From the NCBI GenBank assembly GCA_910585995.1, contig CAJUGG010000083.1:1-44223 (forward strand): 44,223 bases of DNA, given 5' to 3'. The stretch is from an uncultured Lachnospiraceae bacterium (lineage in GTDB: Bacteria > Bacillota > Clostridia > Lachnospirales > Lachnospiraceae). Made by a program: the position numbers and the translations under genes. The notes beneath the pieces were generated by a model that was not told the DNA's origin, did not search any database, and saw only the letters and a program-made list of their open reading frames with translations. Shown here in pieces: positions 19,298 to 27,713 of this stretch (positions are counted from its first letter, which is position 1; each line of letters opens with the position of its first letter).

Positions 19298-19325
19298 TTG
19301 TAATTATAGTGGGAATTGATATAAT
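19298..19325 (+). promoter_or_regulatory. Promoter of the small coiled-coil gene
   Basis: TTGTAA (19298-19303) and TATAAT (19320-19325) with a 16-base spacer, followed by AAAGGAGG and the ATG at 19346. Confidence 0.65.
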
Positions 19326-19345
19326 GGACAAAAGGAGGATGGCTT

Positions 19346-19579
19346 ATGAACGATGAATTAAAGATGGTTGTGAATGCGATCGTAGAAGAGATCAGCAGAA
19401 CAGAAGACAGACTGAACAAAAGATTTAACGAAAGATTTGATAAGTTGGAGCAGCGTCTGGATGCTATGCAACATGATATCAATGCCTGCAAGTTAGAAGC
19501 TGGCACACTGGATATTTTGCTTAGAAAGATTGAGCAGTTGGAAAAGAGAATAGAAGAGCTGGAAAAAAGAACCGCATAG
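19346..19579 (+). CDS. Small coiled-coil protein of unknown function
   Basis: A 77-residue charged protein (MNDELKMVVNAIVEEISRTE...) that is predicted to be almost entirely helical, with heptad spacing of Leu/Ile through residues 20-75 (RLNKRFNERFDKLEQRLDAM, IEQLEKRIEELEKR). It has no membrane segment. It is monocistronic, with its own promoter and terminator and an AAAGGAGG ribosome site. The partner protein is unknown. Confidence 0.75.
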   Translation: MNDELKMVVNAIVEEISRTEDRLNKRFNERFDKLEQRLDAMQHDINACKLEAGTLDILLRKIEQLEKRIEELEKRTA

Positions 19580-19584
19580 GTTGT

Positions 19585-19630
19585 AAAAAGAGAATGTTGG
19601 ATGCCATGGCAAAGACATTCTCTTTTTTTC
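19585..19630 (+). terminator. Intrinsic terminator after the coiled-coil gene
   Basis: AAAGAGAATGT near 19587-19597 pairs with ACATTCTCTTT from 19615, with a run of seven T at the 3' side. It isolates the coiled-coil gene from the nickel/peptide importer. Confidence 0.85.
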
Positions 19631-19654
19631 TGTAAATATATCCCCCTACCCGGC

Positions 19655-19683
19655 TTGCGGAGTGGTCTTTGGTTTGTTAAAAT
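19655..19683 (+). promoter_or_regulatory. Promoter of the nickel/peptide-type importer operon
   Basis: TTGCGG (19655-19660), 17 bases, TAAAAT (19678-19683). The start codon follows at 19712, so the leader is too short for a riboswitch. No metal-regulator box was recognised. Confidence 0.5.
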
Positions 19684-19711
19684 AATGTCAGAATCAGAAA
19701 GGGGATCACAT

Positions 19712-21355
19712 ATGAAAAAAAGAGTATACAGTATCTTGTTGGCAACGGTCATGGTGATGGCAAGTGTGGCGGGATGTAATGGAACTGGAAAGACTGGAGA
19801 AGAGACAGAGACACAGCCAGCAGAGACAGCAGGAGAGAGTGAAAAAGGGACTGTTGACACCAGGGATGCTGTAGTGGTGGCTATGGGGCCTAATTCGGAG
19901 CCAGAGTCGGGGTTTGATCCGGCATATGGATGGGGAGCAGGAGAACATGTGCATGAGCCGCTGATTCAGAGTACTCTTACGGTGACGACGACAGACCTTA
20001 CGATTGACTATGATCTGGCGACGGATATGCAGGTCAGTGAGGATGGGCTGACCTGGACGGTAACGATCCGGGATGATGCGAGATTTACAGACGGTGAGCC
20101 TCTGACCGCAGAAGACGTGGCATTTACTTATAATACCGTAAAAGAAAACAGCTCGGTAAATGATTTTACCATGTTAAAAGAAGCGGTGGCGACAGACGAT
20201 ACAACGGTGGAATTTCAGATGGAAAAACCCTATTCGATCTGGCCGTATTCCATGGCGATTGTGGGGATTGTACCAGAGCACGCCTACGGGCCGGATTATG
20301 GAGAGCATCCGGTTGGTTCCGGCCGTTATATTATGAAACAGTGGGATAAAGGACAGCAGATTATCTTTGAGGCAAATCCTGATTATTATGGAGAAGCACC
20401 CAAGATGAAGCAGGTGACGGTGGTCTTTATGGATGAGGATGCTGCATATGCAGCAGCGCTGTCCGGGCAGGTGGATCTGGCTTATACGGCGGCTTTGTAT
20501 GCAGATCAGACCATCGACGGTTATCAGCTTCTGTCTTATGAGAGCGTGGATAACCGAGGCTTTAACCTTCCGGCAGAGCCGGCATCCATAGATGACAACG
20601 GTAATACGATAGGAAATGATTTTACCAGTGATGTAAGGGTCAGAAGAGCGATCAATATCGGGATCAACAGAGAAGAGATGATCGAACATGTGTTAAATGG
20701 ACACGGCACAGCAGCATACAGTATCTGCGACAAGATGCCGTGGTATAACGAAGAGGCAGAGGTCTCCTATGACCCGGAAGGAGCAGCGGCGCTTTTAGAC
20801 GAAGCCGGCTGGACGCCTGGAGCGGACGGCATCCGGGAAAAAGATGGTGTCCGGGCAACCTTAAATATCCTCTATTCCGCTAACGACTCGGTGCGTCAGG
20901 CATTGGCAGCAGATACGCAGAATCAGCTTAGAGAACTGGGCATCGAGGCTTCCATCGAGGGCGTTGGCTGGGATACGGCTTATACCAGAGCGCTGAGTGA
21001 GCCTCTGATCTGGGGCTGGGGTGCGCACACACCGATGGAACTTTACAATATCTATCATACGCTGGATGGAAAGACGGCAGAATACTCTCCCTATTCCAAC
21101 GAGACCGTAGATCAATATATGGATGAAGCCCTGGCGGCGACTTCTTTAGAGGATTCTTATGAACTGTGGAAAAAAGCCCAATGGGACGGGACGACGGGAG
21201 TGACTCAAGAAGGAGATATCCCATGGATCTGGCTGTGCAATATCGACCATCTGTACTGGGCAAAAGCAGATCTGAAAGTGGCAGATCAAAAGCTGCATCC
21301 TCATGGACACGGCTGGTCCATTGTCAACAATGTGGATCAGTGGGAATGGAACTAA
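19712..21355 (+). CDS. Nickel/peptide-type ABC binding lipoprotein (family 5)
   Basis: A family 5 extracellular binding protein of 547 residues with a lipoprotein signal (SVAGC, Cys22). Family segments are clear: DGLTWTVTIRDDARFTDGEP, AEDVAFTYNTVKE, GSGRYIMKQWDKGQQI, RRAINIGINREEMIEHVLNG. The C-terminus is rich in His and Trp (LHPHGHGWSIVNNVDQWEW). The frame extends upstream to 19601, but ATG 19712, behind GAAAGGGG and starting a normal signal peptide, is the real start. It heads a complete five-gene set. The short two-permease, two-ATPase layout fits NikABCDE-type nickel or metal-chelate uptake as well as dipeptide uptake; I cannot separate these. Confidence 0.88.
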   Translation: MKKRVYSILLATVMVMASVAGCNGTGKTGEETETQPAETAGESEKGTVDTRDAVVVAMGPNSEPESGFDPAYGWGAGEHVHEPLIQSTLTVTTTDLTIDYDLATDMQVSEDGLTWTVTIRDDARFTDGEPLTAEDVAFTYNTVKENSSVNDFTMLKEAVATDDTTVEFQMEKPYSIWPYSMAIVGIVPEHAYGPDYGEHPVGSGRYIMKQWDKGQQIIFEANPDYYGEAPKMKQVTVVFMDEDAAYAAALSGQVDLAYTAALYADQTIDGYQLLSYESVDNRGFNLPAEPASIDDNGNTIGNDFTSDVRVRRAINIGINREEMIEHVLNGHGTAAYSICDKMPWYNEEAEVSYDPEGAAALLDEAGWTPGADGIREKDGVRATLNILYSANDSVRQALAADTQNQLRELGIEASIEGVGWDTAYTRALSEPLIWGWGAHTPMELYNIYHTLDGKTAEYSPYSNETVDQYMDEALAATSLEDSYELWKKAQWDGTTGVTQEGDIPWIWLCNIDHLYWAKADLKVADQKLHPHGHGWSIVNNVDQWEWN

Positions 21356-21358
21356 ACA

Positions 21359-22357
21359 ATGGAAAAAAAAGAGTATTTGATATTTATTGGAAAACATGTC
21401 GTCAGGATGCTGCTGTTGTTATTCTTTGTCAGTGCAACTGCATTTACCCTGATCTCTGTCTCACCGATTGATCCTTTGCAGGCGAATGTGGGACAGGCGG
21501 CACTAGGTTCCATGAGTCAGGAACAGATTGCAAAGCTACAAGCCTATTGGGGCGTGGGCAAACCGCCCGTCGAGAGGTTTTTTGCATGGGCATGGGACTT
21601 TTTTCGGGGAGACATGGGAGTATCGCTTCTGTATCATCGGCCGGTAGCAGAGGTGATTGGCGTTAAACTCGTCAATTCCCTGTGGCTTATGACGATCGCC
21701 TGGATCTTGTCGGGCATCGTGGGATTTGTGCTGGGGATTCTCTCCGGTATCCGGGAGGGGAGTCTGCTAGACCGTATGATCAAAGGGTATTCTCTCTTAA
21801 TTGCCAGTACGCCGGCTTTTTGGCTGGCGCTGGTGCTTTTGATGATTTTTGCCGTCTGGCTGAAGGTGCTTCCGATTGGACTGAGCGTCCCGATCGGTGT
21901 GGAAGCAAGCGGTGTCACGATTGCAGACCGGATACAGCATGCGATCCTGCCGGCGATTACGCTTAGTATTACAGGTGTGGCAAATATTACGCTGCATACC
22001 AGGGAAAAGATGATCGAGATTATGGAGAGCGACTATGTACTGTTTGCCAAAGCAAGGGGAGAGAGCACCTACAGCATCGTAAAAAATCATGCGCTTCGCA
22101 ATGTGATCCTGCCGGCGATCACGCTGCAGTTTGCTTCGATCAGTGAGATCTTTGGCGGCTCTGTCCTGGTAGAACAAGTGTTCTCTTATCCGGGACTGGG
22201 GCAGGCGGCAGTCACCGCAGGACTGGGAAGCGATGTGCCGCTTTTGCTGGGGATTACGGTGATCAGCGCCATGTTTGTATTTGGTGGCAATCTGATCGCC
22301 AATATCTTATATGGCATCATCGATCCAAGAATACGAAGGGGAGGCGCCGGAGCATGA
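21359..22357 (+). CDS. Nickel/peptide-type ABC permease (NikB/DppB-like)
   Basis: A 332-residue membrane protein with about six hydrophobic segments. It shows the family N-terminus (FVSATAFTLISVSPIDPLQA) and the EAA-type loop SDYVLFAKARGESTYSIVKNH followed by LRNVILPAITL. It starts three bases after the binding-protein stop and overlaps the next permease by ATGA. Confidence 0.92.
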   Translation: MEKKEYLIFIGKHVVRMLLLLFFVSATAFTLISVSPIDPLQANVGQAALGSMSQEQIAKLQAYWGVGKPPVERFFAWAWDFFRGDMGVSLLYHRPVAEVIGVKLVNSLWLMTIAWILSGIVGFVLGILSGIREGSLLDRMIKGYSLLIASTPAFWLALVLLMIFAVWLKVLPIGLSVPIGVEASGVTIADRIQHAILPAITLSITGVANITLHTREKMIEIMESDYVLFAKARGESTYSIVKNHALRNVILPAITLQFASISEIFGGSVLVEQVFSYPGLGQAAVTAGLGSDVPLLLGITVISAMFVFGGNLIANILYGIIDPRIRRGGAGA

Positions 22358-23178
22358 TACAGATGAATGGAAGACATAAGACAGTGCTGCTCTTTTTGGT
22401 TGCTATTGTATTTTTGGCGGCGGTGACAGTATGCGGCTGGGGGTTTTCCGAAGAGGCCATGGTGACGGATTTTTCCAGAAAAGATATATCACCGGGGATG
22501 CCGTATCTTTTTGGAACAGACTGGCTGGGCAGAGATATGTTTCTTAGGACTTTGACGGGATTGTCCATGAGTATCCGCATCGGCATCCTGGCAGCAGGGG
22601 TGAGTTCCATCCTTGCACTGCTTTTGGGAACTTTGGCGGCAACGATGGGAAAGGCAGTGGACGGAGTAATCACCTGGGTGATCGACCTGGTGATGGGGAT
22701 TCCGCATATCTTGTTGTTGATCCTGATCTCCTATGCATTTGGCAAAGGATTTAAAGGGGTGGTGGTCGGCGTGGCGCTGACCCACTGGACGTCTCTTGCC
22801 CGTGTGATCCGGGGAGAGGTATTGCAATTAAAGGAAGCCTTATATATCCGGACCGCTCAAAAATTAGGGGTCGGCAGATGGGAGATTGCTTGGAAACATA
22901 TGTTTCCCCATCTGTTTCCGCAGTTTTTGGTGGGGCTGATTTTAATGTTTCCTCATGCGATCTTACATGAGGCAAGTATTACATTTTTAGGTTTTGGTCT
23001 GCCTCCGGAGCAGCCGGCAATCGGAATCATCTTGTCAGAGAGCATGAAATATCTGGCGATGGGCCGCTGGTGGCTGGCGTTATTTCCGGGGCTTTTTCTG
23101 GTACTTACAGTGATGTTATTTGATGTAGCCGGAGAGAATCTGCGCAAACTGTTAGATCCAGGCAGCGCACATAAATAG
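22354..23178 (+). CDS. Nickel/peptide-type ABC permease (NikC/DppC-like)
   Basis: A 274-residue membrane protein, the second channel subunit. Diagnostic stretches are GTDWLGRDMFLRTLTG near residue 50 and the EAA loop region ALYIRTAQKLGVGRWEIAWK with HEASITFLGFGLPPEQPAIG. ATGA overlap with the first permease shows coupled translation. Confidence 0.92.
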   Translation: MIQMNGRHKTVLLFLVAIVFLAAVTVCGWGFSEEAMVTDFSRKDISPGMPYLFGTDWLGRDMFLRTLTGLSMSIRIGILAAGVSSILALLLGTLAATMGKAVDGVITWVIDLVMGIPHILLLILISYAFGKGFKGVVVGVALTHWTSLARVIRGEVLQLKEALYIRTAQKLGVGRWEIAWKHMFPHLFPQFLVGLILMFPHAILHEASITFLGFGLPPEQPAIGIILSESMKYLAMGRWWLALFPGLFLVLTVMLFDVAGENLRKLLDPGSAHK

Positions 23179-23190
23179 GGGGAAATAGAG

Positions 23191-24117
23191 ATGAGCGAGA
23201 AAAAAGTAGTGTTGGATATACGGAATTTTTCCGTATCGTTTGAACAATATGAGAGGGGATTTCAAAAGACAGGTCTGCCAGTGATCCGCAACCTGGACGT
23301 GACGGTTCATGAGGGAGAGATGGTGGCGGTTGTGGGTTCGAGTGGTTCTGGAAAAAGCCTGCTTGCCCACGGGATCTTAGGGATTCTACCCTACAATGCT
23401 ACCATGGGCGGAGAGATTTGGTATGAGGGTGAACTTTTGACAGAAAAACGTCAAAAGATGCTCAGGGGAAATGAGATTGTGCTGGTTCCGCAGAGTGTGG
23501 CATTTTTGGACCCGCTGATGAAGATTGGCCCGCAGATCTGTAAAGGAAAGAAGGACAAAGCGTCGAAAAAACGGCTGGATCGGATCTTTCAGGGGTATCA
23601 TCTAAAAGAAGAGGTACAGCAGTTGTATCCTTTTGAATTGTCTGGCGGGATGAACCGGAGAGTGCTGGTATCCACGGCTTTGATGGGGACCCCCAAACTG
23701 GTGATCGCGGACGAACCCACGCCGGGACTTCATATGGATATGGTGCGCAGAGTGATGAGCCATTTTCGGGAACTGGCAGATCAGGGAGCCGGGGTGCTTT
23801 TGATTACCCATGATCTGGAGCAGGCGTTAGAAGTCGCAGACCGGGTGGTGGTCTTCTATGCCGGGACGACGGTGGAAGATGCGGCAACAGCGGATTTTCA
23901 GTCAGAAGAAAAACTTCGGCATCCTTATTCTAAGGCATTGTGGCGTGCACTGCCGCAAAATGGCTTTCAGTTTATTCAGGGGACGCAGCCTTATGTGAAA
24001 GAGCTTCCGAAAGGGTGCCCTTTTGGGCCTCGCTGCGAGGATTGTAACGGGGAGTGTCTCGGAGTGATTCCCTATCGGGAAGTAGAGGGTGGAAGAGTGC
24101 GTTGTGTACATGCGTAG
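23191..24117 (+). CDS. Nickel/peptide-type ABC ATPase (NikD/DppD-like)
   Basis: A 308-residue ATPase with Walker A GSSGSGKS (about 50-57), signature LSGGMNRR (about 150), Walker B LVIADEPTPGLH and H-loop LITHD. The C-terminal CPFGPRCEDCNGEC (about 277-290) is the Cys-rich oligopeptide-transporter tail, known in related Dpp/Opp ATPases to hold an iron-sulfur cluster. It lies 12 bases after the second permease with GGGGGAAA-type ribosome spacing. Confidence 0.92.
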   Translation: MSEKKVVLDIRNFSVSFEQYERGFQKTGLPVIRNLDVTVHEGEMVAVVGSSGSGKSLLAHGILGILPYNATMGGEIWYEGELLTEKRQKMLRGNEIVLVPQSVAFLDPLMKIGPQICKGKKDKASKKRLDRIFQGYHLKEEVQQLYPFELSGGMNRRVLVSTALMGTPKLVIADEPTPGLHMDMVRRVMSHFRELADQGAGVLLITHDLEQALEVADRVVVFYAGTTVEDAATADFQSEEKLRHPYSKALWRALPQNGFQFIQGTQPYVKELPKGCPFGPRCEDCNGECLGVIPYREVEGGRVRCVHA

Positions 24118-24137
24118 AGAAGCAGGAGGATGGAGAG

Positions 24138-24743
24138 ATGATATTGGAAGCTAGGGGGATATCGTTTCGGTATGGGAAAGACAGCAGACAGATCCTCGAC
24201 GATTTTAGTCTGAAAATTGAGAGTCATGAGCGGGTGGGGATTGTGGCGCCCAGCGGATTTGGGAAGACGACATTTTGCAAGATCCTGGCGGGGTATGAGA
24301 GTCCGGACCGGGGGGAGGTGCTCTTGGATGGAAAGAGACTGGAGAATTATCGGGGGTATTGTCCGGTACAGATGATCTGGCAGCATCCGGAGCAGGTGGT
24401 GAATCCAAGGCTTCGGATGAGAGAGGTGCTAAAAGAGGGAGATGAGATCTCAGAGGAGATTGTCAGGGGGCTGGGGATCGAAGAGGATTGGAAAAATCGC
24501 TTTCCGGCGGAGGTCTCTGGGGGAGAGATGCAGAGGTTTTGTATCGCGCGGGCGCTGGGGAAGCGGACGCAGTTTTTACTGGCGGATGAGATCAGTACGA
24601 TGCTGGATCTGATAACGCAGAGCCAGATCTGGAGTTTTTTGGTGGAGGAAGTAGAGAGAAGAGAGATTGGACTTTTGGCGGTGAGTCATAGTATCGAATT
24701 GCTGGAGAGGGTTTGTACTAGGGTTTGCTATTTAGAGAAGTGA
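24138..24743 (+). CDS. Nickel/peptide-type ABC ATPase (NikE/DppF-like)
   Basis: A 201-residue second ATPase. Walker A is APSGFGKTT, signature VSGGEMQR, Walker B FLLADEISTMLD and H-loop AVSHSIE. The frame runs back to 24054, but ATG 24138 lies 8 bases after AGGAGG. It is shorter than typical DppF because it lacks the C-terminal Cys-rich extension, as in NikE. It is the last gene of the operon; its stop is 10 bases before the first copy of the long-hairpin element. Confidence 0.9.
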   Translation: MILEARGISFRYGKDSRQILDDFSLKIESHERVGIVAPSGFGKTTFCKILAGYESPDRGEVLLDGKRLENYRGYCPVQMIWQHPEQVVNPRLRMREVLKEGDEISEEIVRGLGIEEDWKNRFPAEVSGGEMQRFCIARALGKRTQFLLADEISTMLDLITQSQIWSFLVEEVERREIGLLAVSHSIELLERVCTRVCYLEK

Positions 24744-24752
24744 AGTGAGGAC

Positions 24753-24946
24753 GGTCCAGCCGCACAACCGGGCGCCTGGGCTTGGACAAACGTCTGCATG
24801 GAATGTATCGGACAGTCACTCGATTCTGTTCGCTTTATTAGGATACATAAGTGTCCGCCTAAATCGTACAGAATCAAGCAACAGTCCGCTCCAATCCACA
24901 CAGCACTGTTTGTGCAAGCCCAGGCGCCCGGTTGCGCGGCTGGACC
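24753..24946 (+). repeat. Long-hairpin element, copy 1
   Basis: A 194-base imperfect palindrome. Outer arms 24753-24784 and 24915-24946 are complementary over 32 bases with one A/C mismatch. Inside, ACAAAC/GTTTGT extends the stem to a core at 24792-24907. The core holds GTCTGCAT, a 7x7 internal loop (AATGTAT against CTCCAAT), a 24-base stem (24809-24832 with 24865-24888), a second 7x7 loop (CTTTATT against CCTAAAT) and a 7-bp apical stem. It starts 10 bases after the stop of the NikE-like gene, in the direction of that gene. No T-run follows. It fills most of the 349-base gap, which otherwise holds only the promoter at 25024. Confidence 0.85.
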
Positions 24947-25023
24947 TGAGCTTGGGAGATGTAGGGGTTATATATTTTAGAGCTGAGGGGTGCTTTTAGA
25001 CTTTTTGAATGTAGATCTTTGGG

Positions 25024-25052
25024 TTGTAAGTTTTCGACATATGACGTATAAT
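25024..25052 (+). promoter_or_regulatory. Promoter of the AIM24-suf genes
   Basis: TTGTAA (25024-25029), 17 bases, TATAAT (25047-25052), followed by AGGAGG before the ATG at 25093. No separate promoter is visible between AIM24 and sufC, so the three genes probably share it. Confidence 0.7.
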
Positions 25053-25092
25053 AGAGGCGGCATAAAAATTAGATGACAGGAGGATACATTTT

Positions 25093-25851
25093 ATGTATCA
25101 GATTAGAAATTTTACGGATAATCGTAATATTCGTGTGTTGGATGAAAAAGGAGCTTTTACGGTGGTGGAATACGTAAAGGATCTGAGTGTGAGTCCGCAG
25201 AATGCGCAGGTGGCGTATTTTTGTAATGAGATGAATGTTCGTAAGCGTCAGGTAATCTGTGAGCTTAGTAAGGCGCAGGTGACAATTCAGGCGGGAGCAA
25301 TGCAGTGGATGGCGGGGAATGTGAATGCTACGACTGGTGTGAAAGGAGTAGGCGATTTTCTGGGTAAGGCTATGCGGGGGAAGGTGACGGGTGAGTCCGC
25401 GATTAAGCCGGAGTATACGGGGGATGGGACGTTGGTTCTGGAACCTACGTATAAGCATATCTTGCTGGAGGATCTGGATGACTGGGGTGGTTCTATTGTG
25501 TTGGATGATGGATTGTTTTTGGCTTGTCATTCCAGTCTGAAGCATAAAGCGGTGATGCGCAACAACCTTTCTTCGGCAGTGGCCGGTGGTGAGGGGTTGT
25601 TTAATCTGGGGATCAGCGGGAAGGGCGTTGTGTGTCTGGAGTCTGATTATCCGAAAGAGGAATTGATTGAGATTACATTGAATAATGATGTGCTGAAAGT
25701 GGATGGAAATTTTGCTATTGCCTGGAGTTCGACGCTGGAGTTTACGGTGGAGCGTTCTGGAAAGAGTCTGATTGGGTCGGCTGCTTCCGGGGAGGGTCTG
25801 GTAAATGTCTATCGCGGCACTGGAAAAGTGTTGCTGGCACCTGTGCATTAG
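25093..25851 (+). CDS. AIM24 family protein
   Basis: A 252-residue protein of the AIM24 (TRAP-like, beta-rich) family, named after a mitochondrial inner-membrane protein; the bacterial role is undefined. Recognisable stretches: AQVTIQAGAMQWMAGNV near residue 60, GTLVLEPTYKHILLE near 110, and GEGLFNLGISGKGVVCLES near 165. It has no signal peptide or membrane segment. It is 36 bases upstream of sufC with no promoter between, so co-transcription is likely. Confidence 0.85.
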   Translation: MYQIRNFTDNRNIRVLDEKGAFTVVEYVKDLSVSPQNAQVAYFCNEMNVRKRQVICELSKAQVTIQAGAMQWMAGNVNATTGVKGVGDFLGKAMRGKVTGESAIKPEYTGDGTLVLEPTYKHILLEDLDDWGGSIVLDDGLFLACHSSLKHKAVMRNNLSSAVAGGEGLFNLGISGKGVVCLESDYPKEELIEITLNNDVLKVDGNFAIAWSSTLEFTVERSGKSLIGSAASGEGLVNVYRGTGKVLLAPVH

Positions 25852-25887
25852 GCATTGAATCAATGGGATACATAGGAGGCGAGAAAG

Positions 25888-26616
25888 ATGTTAGAGTTAC
25901 AGGATATTTGCTATCAGGTGACGGAAGATTCTAAGGAAAAGGGAATCCTGAAGCATGTGAATCTAAAAATAAATGACAGTTTTGTGGCGATTACGGGGCC
26001 AAATGGGGGAGGAAAATCTACCATGGCTAAGATTATTGCTGGGATTTTAAAGCCTACGTCCGGGAGAATTTTGTTTCACGGGGAGGATGTAACGGAACTG
26101 TCTATTACAGAACGGGCAAAAAAAGGGATCAGTTTTGCTTTTCAGCAGCCGGTTCGTTTTAAAGGTCTGACGGTATTGGATCTGATCAATCTGGCGCATG
26201 GGGAGACGCTGTCGCTCAATGCGGCGTGTAAATATCTGTCAGAGGTGGGGCTGTGTGCCAAGGATTATATCAACCGGGAAGTGAATGCTTCTCTTTCGGG
26301 AGGAGAGTTAAAGCGGATTGAGATCGCGATGATTATGGCCAGAGGGACGAAGCTGTCTATCTTTGATGAGCCGGAGGCTGGGATTGATCTTTGGAGTTTT
26401 AACAATTTAATCCGTGTGTTTGAGGGGATGAGAGAGAAGATCCAGGGTTCGATCATCATTATCTCCCATCAGGAGCGGATCTTGAACATTGCGGATCAGA
26501 TTGTCGTTTTGGCAGATGGTGAGGTGCGGGCACAGGGAAGTAAGGACGAAGTGCTTCCGGAGCTTTTGCATGCGTCTTCTGAGGCGTGCAGTACACTTTT
26601 GAATAAGATCGTATAA
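25888..26616 (+). CDS. sufC: SufC, Fe-S cluster assembly ATPase
   Basis: A soluble ABC-type ATPase of 242 residues that works with SufB to build iron-sulfur clusters in the cytoplasm. Walker A GPNGGGKST (about 36-44), signature LSGGELKR, Walker B LSIFDEPEAGIDLWSF and the family-specific IIIISHQERIL are all present. There is no membrane partner nearby; instead SufB follows after 14 bases, which separates it from transport ATPases. Confidence 0.93.
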   Translation: MLELQDICYQVTEDSKEKGILKHVNLKINDSFVAITGPNGGGKSTMAKIIAGILKPTSGRILFHGEDVTELSITERAKKGISFAFQQPVRFKGLTVLDLINLAHGETLSLNAACKYLSEVGLCAKDYINREVNASLSGGELKRIEIAMIMARGTKLSIFDEPEAGIDLWSFNNLIRVFEGMREKIQGSIIIISHQERILNIADQIVVLADGEVRAQGSKDEVLPELLHASSEACSTLLNKIV

Positions 26617-26630
26617 GGGGGATATCAGAT

Positions 26631-27548
26631 ATGGACCAATTGCAGATGCATATGCTGAAAAAGGTGGCCGACCTCCACAGTGTGCCGGAGGGGGCTTACA
26701 ATATCCGCGACAATGGGACGTTGGCCGGGCGGAATACAACAGCGAATATTGATATTATCAGTAAAAAGGACCAGCCGGGCATTGATATTGTGATCAAACC
26801 GAGTACGAAAAATGAGAGTGTTCATATCCCGGTGATTGTGAGCCAGAGCGGGTTAAAGGATCTGGTCTACAATGATTTTTATATCGGAGAGGATTCGGAT
26901 GTGGTGATCGTGGCGGGCTGCGGGATTCATTGCGGCGGCAATGAGGATACGGAGCATGATGGAATCCATACATTCCATATCGGGAAAAATGCCAGGGTAA
27001 AATATGTGGAGAAACATTATGGTGAGGGAGAAGGGACTGGCGGACGGATCTTAAATCCTACCACCAATATCTATATAGATGAAAATGGATATATGGAGAT
27101 GGAGACGACGCAGATTAAAGGCGTGGATTCTACCATACGGGATACGAAGGCGGAGTTAAAGGATGGAGCAACGCTGATTATCAAGGAAAAGATCATGACC
27201 CATGAGGATCAGTATGCGGAGACGAATTTTCAGGTGGATCTGAATGGAGTGGATTCCACGGCGAATGTGGTGTCAAGATCCGTGGCGAAGGGAAGCTCTA
27301 AACAGGTGTTTAACTCCAAGATCTGCGGAAATAATCAGTGCTATGGGCATACGGAGTGTGATGCGATCCTGATGGATCAGGGGCATGTGAATGCGGTGCC
27401 TTCCCTGGAGGCAAACCATCTGGATGCCAGTCTGATCCATGAGGCAGCGATTGGGAAGATTGCAGGAGAGCAGTTGATTAAACTGATGACGCTGGGGCTT
27501 ACAGAAAAAGAAGCAGAAGAACAGATTGTGAATGGGTTCTTGAAATAG
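26631..27548 (+). CDS. sufB: SufB/SufD-type Fe-S scaffold protein (short form)
   Basis: A 305-residue SufBD-family scaffold, much shorter than the classic 465-residue SufB because it lacks most of the N-terminal domain. The beta-helix core is clear (IPVIVSQSGLKDLVYNDFYI, VVIVAGCGIHCGGNEDTEHD). The C-terminal helical part has LEANHLDASLIHEAAIG and the LTEKEAEEQIVNGFL ending typical of the family. The locus has only sufC and sufB, with no sufS, sufU or sufD. This matches the two-gene minimal (SmsCB-like) version known in anaerobes, so cysteine desulfurase must be encoded elsewhere. Confidence 0.9.
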   Translation: MDQLQMHMLKKVADLHSVPEGAYNIRDNGTLAGRNTTANIDIISKKDQPGIDIVIKPSTKNESVHIPVIVSQSGLKDLVYNDFYIGEDSDVVIVAGCGIHCGGNEDTEHDGIHTFHIGKNARVKYVEKHYGEGEGTGGRILNPTTNIYIDENGYMEMETTQIKGVDSTIRDTKAELKDGATLIIKEKIMTHEDQYAETNFQVDLNGVDSTANVVSRSVAKGSSKQVFNSKICGNNQCYGHTECDAILMDQGHVNAVPSLEANHLDASLIHEAAIGKIAGEQLIKLMTLGLTEKEAEEQIVNGFLK

Positions 27549-27554
27549 ATTGAC

Positions 27555-27612
27555 GAGTCAGCCAAAAAGGGGCGGCTGCCTGACCAGGCAGCCGCCCCTT
27601 TTCGGCTGACTC
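27555..27612. terminator. Long GC-rich palindrome between convergent genes
   Basis: A 28-base arm (27555-27582) pairs with 27585-27612 with a single A/C mismatch and only AC between. It lies 6 bases after the sufB stop and 100 bases before the end of the convergent DtxR gene. The AAAA and TTTT inside the arms could give bidirectional termination. The length and near-perfect match resemble the outer arms of the long-hairpin elements, but no core is present. Confidence 0.7.
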
Positions 27613-27643
27613 TGAGGTTGGCTGGCTGGAAGAGCTGCCTTTA

Positions 27644-27682
27644 AGCCGGCCCTGCTGTGGCTGAACCTGGGGTTGGCCGGCT
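27644..27682. repeat. Second small inverted repeat in the sufB-dtxR gap
   Basis: AGCCGGCC (27644-27651) and GGCCGGCT (27675-27682) are perfect 8-bp inverted repeats 23 bases apart. Function is unclear; it may be part of the terminator of the minus-strand regulator. Confidence 0.35.
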
Positions 27683-27713
27683 GATAGGAAGGGGCTTGGG
27701 GAGGTTATTGATG

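Noticed and set aside
19684..19711. Metal riboswitch in front of the nickel/peptide importer
   Set aside because: The leader from the promoter to the ATG is only about 25 bases, too short for a known riboswitch.
24753..24946. Ordinary intrinsic terminator for copy 1
   Set aside because: The stem is far longer than needed, has conserved internal loops and lacks a T-run; termination remains possible but does not explain the conserved core.
25069..25863. A 264-residue open frame on the minus strand across the AIM24 gene
   Set aside because: It is the mirror of a well-recognised family protein, has low-complexity basic composition and no ribosome site.
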